From assembly GCA_025266875.1 (NCBI GenBank), contig JALLLT010000039.1:186001-250000 (forward strand): 64,000 bases of DNA, read 5' to 3'. The notes beneath the pieces were generated by a model, which ran no database searches, had not been told where the DNA came from, and was given only the letters and a program-made list of their open reading frames with translations. Positions 33,153-45,100 of the stretch are shown piece after piece. Every line of letters starts with the position of its first letter. The first letter of the stretch is position 1. The position numbers and the translations under genes are program-made. Origin of the DNA: Fennellomyces sp. T-0311. Its lineage: Eukaryota; Mucoromycota; Mucoromycetes; Mucorales; Lichtheimiaceae.

Positions 33153-35448
33153 ATGCTTTTCAAATAGACTATTAGTTCCAGTCTAAATACGGCAATCCAG
33201 CTTGTACTAAATGACCGTCAACATTAAAAATCAGTCCTCTGTTGCTGCACAGCGCGTCTTCGCTATGCAAAAGCAATTGACATCTCCGATAATAAGACCG
33301 TGTCCTGAAACACATTTATAAATTCTAATCATATTAGAGGCTTGGAAATATTCACCATAGCACACTGCTTTCTAGTCCAAGTGACAATGACGTATGTTAT
33401 CAAACAAATGTTACACTTCCACATCTTCCATAGGTAAAGTGATTATTAATCATAACTTTCAATATACGATTTAGCAAGCTGAGGCAACCGTAAAGAAACA
33501 TGCAAGTGGTGTATGTGAAATTCAATTTAATTGCCCCAATGCCTTGAACCGATGACCCATTATATGTGTGATACTATTGCAACTCATCACTTGGTACATA
33601 ACTAAGAAATGCCAAACTAAAGTTGTTGCTCACTGAAGAATAACTTTCAGACCTGTGTAAAGTCCGACAAGTGCAAGTTGATCATAATCAAAGGCAACGG
33701 TGGCAAGGCATTTTGTGCTGGTGGCGATCTTAAAGGTACGTCTTCTATCTGTCTTTAATTTTACGCCGGCGACCAAATTCTGATTGTCGCATGTATGTAT
33801 AGGTTTACTTGATCTATCACTCTCTGGTGCTCGGGATGATTTTAGCATCGAATGCACCTCTTGGTCGGTTCTGTAAATAAATCTTATGTGGCACTCATCG
33901 ATGGAATTACAACCACAAACCTGATAATCCAATATGAAGTGTTGTCGCTTATTAATATGTGGCCGTAGTGGTGGCGGCGTCGGGCGTCTATAAATGCGCC
34001 ATTCCGTATCGCTACGGAGGAGACAGTATTCGCCATGCCTGAAAATTCTATAGGACACTACGTTGATGCTAGTACAAGCTTTTGGATACCTCGCTTGGAT
34101 GGAAAACTTGGAGCTTATCTTAAATTAACCAATCAATGCCTTCGAGGAGCCGATGTTTTGTAAGCGTTCTTAATATGATACTGCCATTGCGATGAACAAT
34201 TCTAAGAGATTTTTGGTTTCTCAGGAATTGCAACGCATTATGTTACATCCAATAGAATCGGTGATCTGCTAGCTAGTTTTGATGAAACGGCATCCAAGAG
34301 CAACGGTGCCCCAGACCTCACTGAAATAAATCAAGTGATTGAAAGCTTTTCAGCTGATATAGATCAAGAAAAGCCTTTTTCACTGGATGGCGAGATACGT
34401 AATGCTATTACTAGTGTCGTATTCCCGACATACACCGTTATCCATGGTTACATGCTTTTCCTTAGTCCTTGTTTATATCCGTTGTTATTGAGACATCAAC
34501 AACCGTACAGTTATCGATTGCCTTATTCGCTTGCATGTGCAACCTTGATCCGGCTTTACCGATCATGCAGGGCAACTCCGTTAACTAAGGCTCTGTATGA
34601 CCTTCGGCCTCATTAACATTAAACGGCAAGGTCATTAGAGACTCGGCGATAGCATGGATCTTTGGACTATTAGACAAAAGTATTCATCTTCTCCGTCCCG
34701 ACTCATCATCATTATAAATAGAGAGTAGTTTTCCTCAATAAAACATGATCTTATTTTTGGTCTCGTCTTTCGAAAGCCTTTTTCTCATTAAGCGATACCA
34801 CAACTAGGTTTGAAAAAAGTACAGTCTAACTGTAATTATATAACCATTTTCTCTAGATGCTTCAAATACGAACAATTGAAGAGATTGTCGAAGCTGTAAA
34901 CAACGAAAATATTGCACTTGACTGGGCTAAGGAAACGGCCAAATAGTTGAGTACCATGTCACCAACGTCGCTCAAAATCACAATGCAAGTTTTCCGCAAA
35001 GGAGCACGACGCTCACTTGCTGATTGTATGAGACTAGAGAACCAATTAGCAGTCAAGGTTACTGTAAGTTTACTTTTCCACTGTATAAACACTCCAAAGC
35101 ATCATGTGCTAATGCGAATACATCTACGACTAATCTGGGCCGGAATTTGCCGAAGGTACCAGATCAACATTGGCAACTCGATCCAAGCCAAACTGGAACC
35201 TGCCAACTTTGCAGCAAGTCGATATCGAGGAGATAAAGAAATACTACTTTGATACTCCAATCAATCCAGGATTTGGACCCCTTATGGATTTCCTTCATAG
35301 AGAGTTTATGCTTCCTACGGGCGCCGAAATTTTACGAGTTGCAGAAAAGGTCGGCCAAGAGAACCCCATCAAACACCTTCACAACAAGTATCATGGCAAG
35401 CGCGGTTTCAAAGCCAAGGTAGCTCACGTTTTAAATACTACCCTTTAA
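33153..35448 (+). pseudogene. 3-hydroxyisobutyryl-CoA hydrolase pseudogene, copy B
   Basis: Every exon of copy A can be followed, but with many lesions. The start region reads ATGCTTTTCAAATAG, so the presequence frame stops after four codons. The first donor site is mutated from GT to AT after TCTCCG (about 33290). The exon around 33803-33910 lacks about 19 nt relative to copy A and shifts frame. The GGGVG exon (about 33968) has lost one G. The active-site stretch reads IGHYVD instead of IGLFSD. About 400 extra bp lie between exons 7 and 8, and exon 8 has an in-frame TAG (about 34944, after KETAK). Exon 9 remains open to 35448. A functional protein is not expected. Confidence 0.85.
34435..34857. 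other. Extra DNA inside intron 7 of the HIBCH pseudogene
   Basis: Copies A and C have introns of about 50 nt here, while copy B has more than 400 bp. The insert has no clear terminal repeats or coding frame that I recognise, so its nature is unknown. Confidence 0.5.
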
Positions 35449-37437
35449 ACATTATTTTATCATAAACGACCAGGACATGCAAATACAAACAGCATTTACT
35501 TACGTAGCAAAGATTTCCGTAGACTATAAACAGGCAATAGCAACGGGCGCTTTGTAGTACAAAGTACTTTGATTACAAATAATCAGTTGATGAAAACCCC
35601 TCTATACTTTTTTACCAGACTTTTGGTTTATGGGAACCCGTCATGGCTAGTTGTTTATGGTATGTGACTAGATAATTTGACCAACTTTATAGGATTTCCT
35701 ACATACTTTACATTTCATATCCATGCCTTAGTCTGCGTCAGTATAAGCCTCTAATATATTAGTTTACTGTGTGTCTACTCTCACATTTTTCAGTAATGTT
35801 GCCTGAGTGATAGTTTTCCCCACATTCACAAACAGCATGATAAACCTTATCTAACTTGAAATCGAATTTTCAGATCGGCATTCCCCGGAATAAAAATGCT
35901 GGAAAAAAGTATTGCCAGTAGGCCAGCGTTTTCATTTTTCGCTGTATGGCCGTGTGCCGTAATGATCTGTGAACTCAAATAGATTTTATCATCAGAGACT
36001 CATAGTAATATGCTATTCTACACCCATCGATTTTTGAGAACGGATAACGGGCGAGGATAAATGTTCAAAGGCTTTTTTAATCCAGTGTTGTACATAATCA
36101 ATATCCTTTGATCTCTCGTTTTTCTGTAGAGTTTTGGCTCATGTACTCAGCCAAGCATCCATGAAAATAGTAATTTTATTAGAAGTTAAGTACTTTAGTA
36201 TTATTGACCCCACATGGTATTCGAAATCCACGGTGGCGACTGCTTCTAAACCGTCTTTCCAATGAGGCTCATCTGCACCGGATAATGGCGAACAAGCACC
36301 CGACCGATCTGTGCCCTCTTTGTGAAACGGGGGGCGAAACGATACGTCACTTCTCGGTGGATTGCCCGCACAGTTGACTTTTTGGATGAATACTCTCCCA
36401 TCATCCCGGCACCTTCTCAAGTACCCATAGAAGATATTTGGCAGGCTTGAACTTACGATTTATCTCGCCTACCAGTTTTGTGCACAAAATCTATCGGAAA
36501 TTGGTCTCATTTTCCAAACAGTTTGGTGCATGCACTGGCGTAGTGCTTTGGAAGCCTCGAATTGGACTCCTGCTGATACCAACAATCAGTTACATGACCT
36601 GATAGCTAGAACTCCCTCTATCATTCCCACAGACACCAGCAATAATTTTGTGGTATAAGCCCCCAAGTAAAAAAAGGCGCGAAATACAAAGATAGTATTC
36701 CTGATTATATTGTATATGCTTTATTAGTATTCAAAAGCTTTACTACAAACAAACAGTAATTTGCAAGCTTCATTAGTTAGCTAATAGATCTAACCAATGT
36801 TGTTTGCGGGGAATCCGTACATTTGTCAGCATGAGTATGTAACAGGGAGCTTACTAAACTCATGTTACTGTAACATCACCTTGCTTGCGTACCTAATGGC
36901 ACTGATACTAAGAAGCTTCTCGTTATACATATCAGTAGCTCCCTCCCTCAATTCGTGGAGGTTAGTAATATGAGGTAGTCCGCACCCATCCAGATTTCAA
37001 GCCGTTTTAACAATGGACTACCTATGTCAACTTGTTCGGAATTAATCGTTGTTCGCGTAGAATCGAGACCTAATTTCACTAGATATCTTTTACAGCAGTA
37101 ATTACGATGTGATCACTACGTAGTTTGTTGGTGATTATATTATAGGTACGGATAATGTACGTAGGAGATTGCCAGACGTCAGTGCACGGCAATACATATT
37201 TCCGTCCTTCAGCTTAAAAATAAGCACAGCCAATGAATGACACGCTCTCTCCCCAACGAATTGATGTTTTCATCCTAAAGGAATATATCGGGAAAGCCGT
37301 ATCAGCTTTAAAGGTAATGCGTTCGAGACCATCCTTTTTGAAACAATCATCCCCGCTCAAACTTTATATCTGGAAAAGAGTTCCGTCAGCGGATTATCAC
37401 TCTTTTACTTTTCCTTTATCATACTTTCAAAAAATCC
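35449..37437. other. Spacer between HIBCH copies B and C
   Basis: Contains the LINE relic at 36234-36658. The rest is AT-rich and without supported genes; the frame at 37233-37451 overlaps the start of copy C and has no domain. Confidence 0.45.
36234..36658 (+). mobile_element. 3' relic of a non-LTR retrotransposon (RT zinc-binding domain)
   Basis: The frame reads WRLLLNRLSNEAHLHRIM, KHPTDLCPLCETGGETIRHF and SVDCPH. This is the C-terminal zinc-binding region found after the reverse transcriptase of LINEs (C-x2-C...H-x4-C pattern). After a frame break the typical tail follows: IFQTVWCMHWRSALEASNW, to a stop at 36658. Upstream RT and endonuclease are absent, so it is a 5'-truncated dead copy. 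Confidence 0.6.
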
Positions 37438-39370
37438 ATGGCAAGTGGTAGAATCTTAACTGCGGCTGAAATCCGACGGATCAGCCTCTCCCGCTTTGGT
37501 TGTCATAAGCGAAATATTACCGCTTCAACACACCTGTCGACTGTACGAAACCGGTTCGCCTTGGTAAAAAAAAGGAAACAATACATCAGTTCTTGAGGAA
37601 TTTATGCAAATAATAACTTTGATGTAGCAAACACGGACGGCCCATCAGCAAGCCGCAGTGTTAGCGAATCCACGCGAAAGTGATGTATGGATTTATAAGC
37701 ATCCTCTGTCATCAGCGATTAATAATCAGAAACCTTCTAAATGTAGCAACCTGATGTACTCCTGTACGAGCATCCCAATGGCGTGTGCGAGATCCAATTG
37801 AACCGACCCAAAAAGTTGAACGCTATTAATCCAACAATATCAGCTGCCATGACCGAGAGTCTGTTGGTAATGCTGATGGCTGAGTAACTTATAAGCTAAA
37901 AACTAATTGCGGAAGAATAAATTTGATTAGGCGTGGGAAAAATCCAATAAGAGCAAGATGTTTGTGATCAAGGGTAATGGCGACAAGGCATTCTGTGCAG
38001 GCGGCGATGTGAGATGTATGGATGGAAATTGTATTATGTAATGCGGAGAGACTTATTATTATGTATATAGATTTGCTCGATCGGATACAGGATGGAGCTT
38101 TTGATGAAATAGCCGCCACTTTCAACAAGAAGTATGGGATGGATCACTTGATTGGCACCCTTACCAAGCCTTACGTTGCAATTCTTAATGGCATTACGAG
38201 TACGTATGATTGAAAACTCTTGAGCTGTCAAACTTAGTAATGGGTCTGATGTTTTAGTGGGCGGCGGTGTTGGTGTCTCCATTAATGCACCGTTCCGAAT
38301 AGCAACAGAAAACACATTATTTGCTATGCCCGAAAATGCCATCGGACTCTTTTCCGACGTCACTTCAAGTTTTTGGATGCCTCGGTTAGATGGACACCTG
38401 GGACAATATCTTGGCTTAACCGGAAAGCGCCTTCAAGGCTCTGATGTATTGTAAGTACTCTTTTTTTTTTTTTTTTTACAAATTATCAACTGAATGAGAT
38501 CGTATTAACTTATCTATACTTCAGCTATGCCGGTATTGCCACACATTATGTACCATCAAAAAATTTAAATGCATTGGAGACGCATCTCGGTGATTTGGCA
38601 GCCAAATCAAATTGCGCCGTAGATCCTATTGCTATAAACGACGTGATTGAAAGTTTTTCTGCAAATATGGATGAAGAAAAAATCTATTCGTTGGGTGGCA
38701 ATATCCGTAAAGCAATTGACAGGTAAGAGCGAACGCGGTTAATTTTGTGCATTTTTGCTAAATCTCATTCTTAGGTGCTTTAACCAGACAACAGTTGAAG
38801 AGATCGTTGAAGCTCTTAATAACGAGAGAGTAGCAGTTGATTGGGCCAAAGAGACAGCTGAGCAACTGAGCACCATGTCTCCCACGTCACTCAAGATTTC
38901 TCATCAAATGTTTCGTGAAGGCGCACGCCGTTCATTCATTGACTGTATGAGAATGGAATATCAGTTAGCAATCAAGGTTGCAGTAAGTCTTGATCGTACA
39001 AAGAAATTACGAGCAGTACACTGAGTAATTTCTGTAGGCCGAAAGAGAATTCGTGGAAGGAGGAAGCGCAACATTGATTACTCGAACAAAGCCCAATTGG
39101 TACCCACCGACACTTCAGCAGGTTGACGCTAACGAGATCAAGCGGCATTATTTTGATACACCGGCCACCCGATTATTTAAGCCAGTAGTCAACGATGGAC
39201 ATTACAAAGAATACCGACATAGACGATTCATGCTACCGGAATGTTCTGAGATTTTAAAAATAGCAGAGAAGGTCGGCCGTGATAACACAATTGACTACTT
39301 CCTCAAAAAGCACAATGGCAAGCAGGGAGTCAAAGCCAAGGTCGCCGATGTTTTAGATATTAATCCCTGA
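37438..39370 (+). CDS. 3-hydroxyisobutyryl-CoA hydrolase, mitochondrial, copy C, 482 aa
   Basis: Nine exons: 37438-37563, 37628-37684, 37747-37866, 37931-38015, 38071-38199, 38258-38450, 38525-38722, 38775-38982 and 39038-39370, totalling 1449 nt, the same as copy A. The N-terminus MASGRILTAAEIRRISLSRF looks mitochondrial. Conserved blocks are IQLNRPKKLNAIN, IKGNGDKAFCAGGDVR, MGGGVGVSINAPFRIAT, FAMPENAIGLFSD with catalytic-type Glu and Asp, IATHYVPS and RRFMLPECSEI. No lesions were seen. It is clearly diverged from copy A (roughly 70-75% identical in the active-site exon by eye), so this duplication is older than that of the thaumatin genes. No thaumatin gene accompanies it. It converges on the monooxygenase with 94 bp between stops. 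Confidence 0.88.
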
Positions 39371-39464
39371 TTGGGCTGTTGTATAGATTTGAAAGCCATA
39401 ATAATATAGATTATATATTTTTGAAGATACACATATACAAAAGGGAGTTAATTACAGGAAGAAG

Positions 39465-42147
39465 CTAATATAGATAATCATTTGCAACATCGGCAGCTGC
39501 CGAATCAAGGTCAACTGGAGGGATCATAAATGAATCAAAGTAACCATTCAACAGATCCGCTTTATCAATCTGGGTACGCATACCAATATATCCATCGGGT
39601 CTAACAACCACCACCGCCGGTTCATCAATTCCGTATGCTAAATGACTCGAGTTATCATGATCAATGTAGAGGCGTTCTAAACCTTGTGGAAATAGGGAAT
39701 GGATGGTCTGAGGCGGCTTTGTAGTCAAGAGCTCGTTGACTTGTTGCTTCGTAGACGATGTGATATATATAAAAGAGAAGAGGTGAAGCGGGGAACCCGT
39801 AGCAGGTAATGGCGGAGGAGGTGTTTGAGGAGTAGGAGGCAAGGGTGCCGTGGCTAAGGATGAGTTAGACGAAAATATCGAAAAGAAACGCGACAACCGA
39901 TTTGTTGCAGCTGTAAATCCAGAAGAGAGTGAGGATCGTGGAGTCGATGCACTGGTCGATGATGGGGATGGTGGCTGACTAAATAATGACTCGGATGGTA
40001 TAGATGACCTGTTGTCATGGATCCTTCGCTGTTCGTACTGCAAGAATGATGATGGAGTGTCCATATACTGCTTGAAATTTTGCAAGGCCTTGATATTCTT
40101 GTCATCAGTTACCGACTTGCAAAAGATAAGCAGGGTAAAGGCACCTGGACTGGCATCTGCCCCCATACGCTGAAGCAAGTCATATTGATTTGCCTTGATT
40201 ATTTTCCATCGATCCGAATGTGCTGCGACGACTACTGAATCACTATCGTAGTGCTGGTAACCCCGTGCTTTGATTCTGGTTATACTGCGGGCCAATGGGC
40301 GGCGCTGTAAATCGTACCCAGTAGGCGGGGCACTATCAGTCGAGGCGCGTGGAAGACCTAAAAAGGACCGAGAGCGCATTGCAAGGCTGCTGAGAGAGCG
40401 GCTACGTGAAAGGACTGATGTGGTGCTACTATTAGGGGACCCCATACTAACTTCCGAAGGAGAAGTTTTTGTTGTGGAAATGGTTGACCGAGTTCGCTTT
40501 GGCCCCGATACTGCTGATGCGCGTAGTTCCAAAGCATTATAAGGTTTCAGCTTGCCGTTGGGTGCTTGTGTAGATGAATAGCTAATGTCGCTTCTTGGAT
40601 AAGCTGCTCCACTGATATGCCAACTTTTGCCCCACCGAAGTCGTTGCACCGCGGTACTTGCAGCACTGGTACTACTTTGCCAGTCATCCCGATCCTCTTC
40701 TTCGTACTCGGCATTGTTGATGAGAGCAATTAATGCATCAGATACCACGGCATAATCCTTGGCTCTTGATCTTGATTCCGGCTCAAAAGTGTCAAGCAGG
40801 TGTGAGGATGCATAATTCTTCAAAAAAAGGGAAATTTTCCAACAAAGATTGAGCACTTGATCCAAACCAAGATTGACTGATAAAAGCTCCCGTGGACTGA
40901 TGGACTGTGCAGCACTTCCCACGAGGTAGCAACGACGGTTCACGCTGTAATCTCTGGCTATGGGGTCAGCAGCTATCCATTGTGCCCCGGTTAATTATTG
41001 TATCCTGGCAATAATGATCTTGACAACGTTACCATTCCAGCGACGATAAGAGTGGATTTCGGTAAACCGTATGGTATATGGCTGGAGGATCGATCTGACA
41101 TGTGACTCGATCGCTTCTAATAGATCATCATCTGTATCGAGTTGTTCCAATTGTCTCCATTTAGAATCTTGCTCTACGACGACGAAAAGTTTTTTCCGAT
41201 GGCCTTATTATGGGGACATCATATAAACATAGCGTTCATGCGTGTGAGCTGTGTCACTTACCGACTAATAGGACCGAGGAGTCGCCCTTTTTCACCATGG
41301 AAACAGTGCGTAACCCAGGGAAGTTGCTGTCGGCGGTTACTTTGAGGGTATAGAACGGTGCAACCCCGTTCAAACCACGATTACGTTGGCGCGTTCCTGC
41401 ATAGTAAAAATGATCAGCTGCACACTTTCCCCTCAGAGCTTTTTTTCATTACCGAGCTTCTGTCTCACGAAGCTTTCTGCTCCGTCCGCTCCAATGATCA
41501 TCCGCGCTCTCCAGCACACAGCTCGTCCCGTTCTTAGATCTTTGATGGTCGACACAATTGGGTAATCAACCATTGCCGACGATTTGGCGCCGTGATCGCT
41601 CATGTCCTGCAGATTGACGAGACAATGTTGGTAATCCACCCGAATATCAGTGCGCTTGTAGAGTGTGTCCCTAAAAGCGTTGCAAACATCTGTTGCTTCA
41701 CAGGAGAGGGCCCAGTTGTACTGTGAGCCCTTTTTCTCCCATACACGAAAGCTTTGGCGCTCGACGGATACAGAGTCAGCTGCTTCGCCGTGGTTAACAT
41801 AAGTTTGAAAGCGCCAATGACGCATTCCTTTTTCAACCAGTGGCTGGACAAGATCGAATGCTTGCAAATGTTGTAAAGTGTGTGGTGATAGAAGGAGCGC
41901 AGGGTTGTCTGAACCAGATACGTATGTCTTGCTGTCTACAGTTGCTTGTCAGTACCCCCTAGAGCCGCGCCCTTCCGCGTTACTACCAATGATTCGGACA
42001 GAAACCCCCATGCTCCCGAGAAGCAAAGCGGCATACAACCCGGAGGGCCCTAGATACAAAAGCGCGTTGGTGATTGCCTGTAGGGCTGCGGCTTCAAAGT
42101 GTACCTGCTCCGACGATTAAGACATCAGACTGTTGGTTGCTCGACAT
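39465..42147 (-). CDS. FAD-dependent monooxygenase-like protein with degenerate FAD motif, 800 aa
   Basis: Six exons: 42147-42105, 42049-41987, 41935-41453, 41396-41262, 41203-41033 and 40972-39465. The N-terminus has a Rossmann dinucleotide site, SDVLIVGAGPSGLYAALLLG, and later ARMIIGADGAESFVRQKLG, as in phenol 2-monooxygenase/PHBH-type flavoproteins. The third FAD motif is altered: where the family has GDAAH and a Gly-rich loop, this protein reads GSAAQSISPRELLSVNLGLD. A Ser/Thr-rich insert of about 250 residues lies between this and a C-terminal thioredoxin-like domain (PAVVVVRPDGYIGMR). Family members hydroxylate aromatic rings with NADPH and O2. With the Asp of GD replaced, tight FAD binding is questionable, and the substrate is unknown. 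The frame is fully open, so it is not an obvious pseudogene. Confidence 0.75.
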
Positions 42148-45100
42148 GAAAAGGTGAGTGACATAAAGAGAGGAAAGAAGGGTGAGATTTAATTAAACAG
42201 GGTGAGTACAATAAGCTAATATTGCAAGGACGGATTGGATCTGTCATGGTCACACAAGCGTATTTGGGTTGGCTCTGTAAGACGTCGCATTCCCAAAGAC
42301 AATAAGGTCCAGCTGCAAATCCGCCGTTCTTGAAAACAATTCCCATGCTGGAGATCCCCTGTTCAGTCGGGAGCCGCCTGGTACTTTTTTCATGCACCGT
42401 TCCTAAGGTAATCCGCACAAGTAATATAGATAGGGCTCATCGCCGCAAGTTGGCTCCGCTTCCGCTCAATTAATCCGTCAGGTGGCGCAAATGATTAATA
42501 ATATATTCAACTACCCCCTTGAGAACAAACGATGATGTTGTTTTCTGAGTGTGATTGTGAGCTGATTTTTCAGTTGATTGGTGGTTGTATTGTTGACCCT
42601 TGGGGGGTGCGATTTACCATCATGCCCTGAATCGTTTTTTACACGACGTGTTTTTTCTTGACACCCAACTCCAGTACTGAGACCTAAAAACACGTGCTTC
42701 ACTTCCACTTTACGACGAATACCACTACGCTGCATTTTTGATATGAAGGCTCACCAGTTGCCCATAAGGCGATGACTGATTGCCACAGCTGGAATGCATC
42801 TAACTACTATCAAATGGTAAGTGTGTACAGACTCACTACACTTTGCTTACTCTACGTTGAGCTCCCTCCACAGTTGGAGACTATATCAAGCACTAACGGA
42901 AGCAAATTTACAGAGTCTTTCAGATAAATCCCGTTTGCTCTTATTACTGTGCTGTTCCAGTAAATGGTATGGAGTCCTCGTAAGTCTTAATTTCAACATA
43001 ATATTGAAGTCGGTCAATAAAGTAGAATGTTGATACAGATAGAGTAAATTTACCACCTTACATAAATGTATGTATGGGCTCATCGCGCCAAGCCAAAAAA
43101 AAAAACCAATGAATGTAACAGCAACACGCAGTCGTATATGAGCAAAAGGGCTCGCTTTATTTCACAGGGCGGCCAAACTCGCTTGCTTAACAAGACCCTG
43201 ATGCTAGAAATACTGCATTTAATCTAAATTCCAGCAATTGTACAACTGCATGAAAAGCACTTGCAACGTAAAAAACACAAACTTGGTCCCCCAAACCCAA
43301 AGGACGGCATATGGGGTAATCGTGTATTACCACACTCGTGCAGATAGATATATTACTCGACGATCCCTGGAAATTAGGGTACATGTGAAGATATTATTCA
43401 CTCGACGCATTGTGTGATTTTCTCTCTGAACTTTATGTTGGATCTGGTGACACAAAGTGAAAAAATAGCATGATAATGTCTCAGATACCAGAATAAGGAA
43501 AAGACACTGTGAAAAAACACAGAATACTATCGTAGCATCAGCTAACATAAGCATTTTTGTCCATATCATGTAACGTATGCTAGCACTCCGATGACTTTGT
43601 CAGCAGCGAGGCATTTGTGTACAAAATTTGCAGCGGGGCCCCATAGAATAGCGTACTTGATGCAACACGTAATTTAGTAAATATCAGTGAGACATTATAG
43701 AATTATTATATACGTAGATTGATCTTTATTTCTTGGTACGTACATGACTAGTCTTCGATTTCTCTATTCTATATGAATGCATATATTATTACAGTTGGGC
43801 ATGAGTAATATGGACTTGACAGCCGCGGGTATATGCAAAAATGGTCGTCACATAGATATATCGATATATATGGTAGCTCTCTTCATGCTTCTCTTGGGAA
43901 CTCTATTGCTGACTCATAACCAGGGGTTGCAAGTTCCAGTGCCGGCAATTTATCACTGTACTTTTTGCCGTCAAGGAAACATATTCAATACTTTCAATGT
44001 GTAATATTTCCGCATCTAGACATTTATGCCAATACTATAGCAGCCTACGCAGTAGCTATGTATCATATTAATTTCTCGCTAGGTCGTATGTACATTACAG
44101 CCGCTATATCAGTACGAAAGTTAAGGTAAAAAAGAAAACGAATATACGTAGAAAAAAAGTTCATTGACAGACTCACTATCTAATAGAGAAAAATATAATG
44201 TATAACATATAGCATAGAACTAATCCTCCTCTTCGCCACTCTAATATTCATATCCCCGATTGCGTAGTATGAACCAGCATTCTCAATAAGGTACCTTCCC
44301 CTGAAATCCGCATTGGTTGCTTGATATTGCTTGCCTTCAACAAGCCACAGATCCTGTAGTCCAACAGCATAGTAAATAGTTCTGACCCAGTCTTCTCGTT
44401 CTCGTTAAAGGTCTGAACAAACTGCTACGCATTGATCAATCGTATCGTGCTGTGAATTTTAATACCGTTCTGGAGCGTGAAGTGAATCAACGGTACAAAG
44501 AATGAAAAGAGACTTATAAAAGTATCTTTGAAGTTTCGGATATGCTTTATTGAATGCAACGCTCTATGCTTTTATATCTTTTGTGTATTGAATCAGCGAT
44601 GGCAGTTTAGATAGTGTTTCGTCTTCAGAATCGCCTGAATGGATAGAGGACGTATAGGATCCTTTCCTTTGTTCTGATCATGCGGATCTGAGGATGTCTT
44701 TGACATCCGCCATGCAGTGTAATGACCGCATTGCTATATTGGAGTCAATTCCACGTCCTGTTGAGTTTATCCCATTCGTTCATACGGTGTAATTCTTAAT
44801 CCGTGTAGACAAGTTACTTTGTAAGTACACTTTGTGATGATGTTGAACCGATATGTGTTATCCGATAGGAAATATCTTCTATTATTATCATCTGTGGTTA
44901 TTTCACCACAGAGCGGAACAAGCATGTCACTTGATGGCATAACTATGTTTCTGAAATCATGCCCCTGAATGGTTGAGCGGTTACCTATATACCTGGTAAT
45001 GTCTACAAAAGGATGCTTATGATCTTTAATGCCGCCGTAGCAAGCGTACCCAAGTGAAAAAACGGTCAACTTTCGACTCTGGCTCACGAGATCTGGAAGT

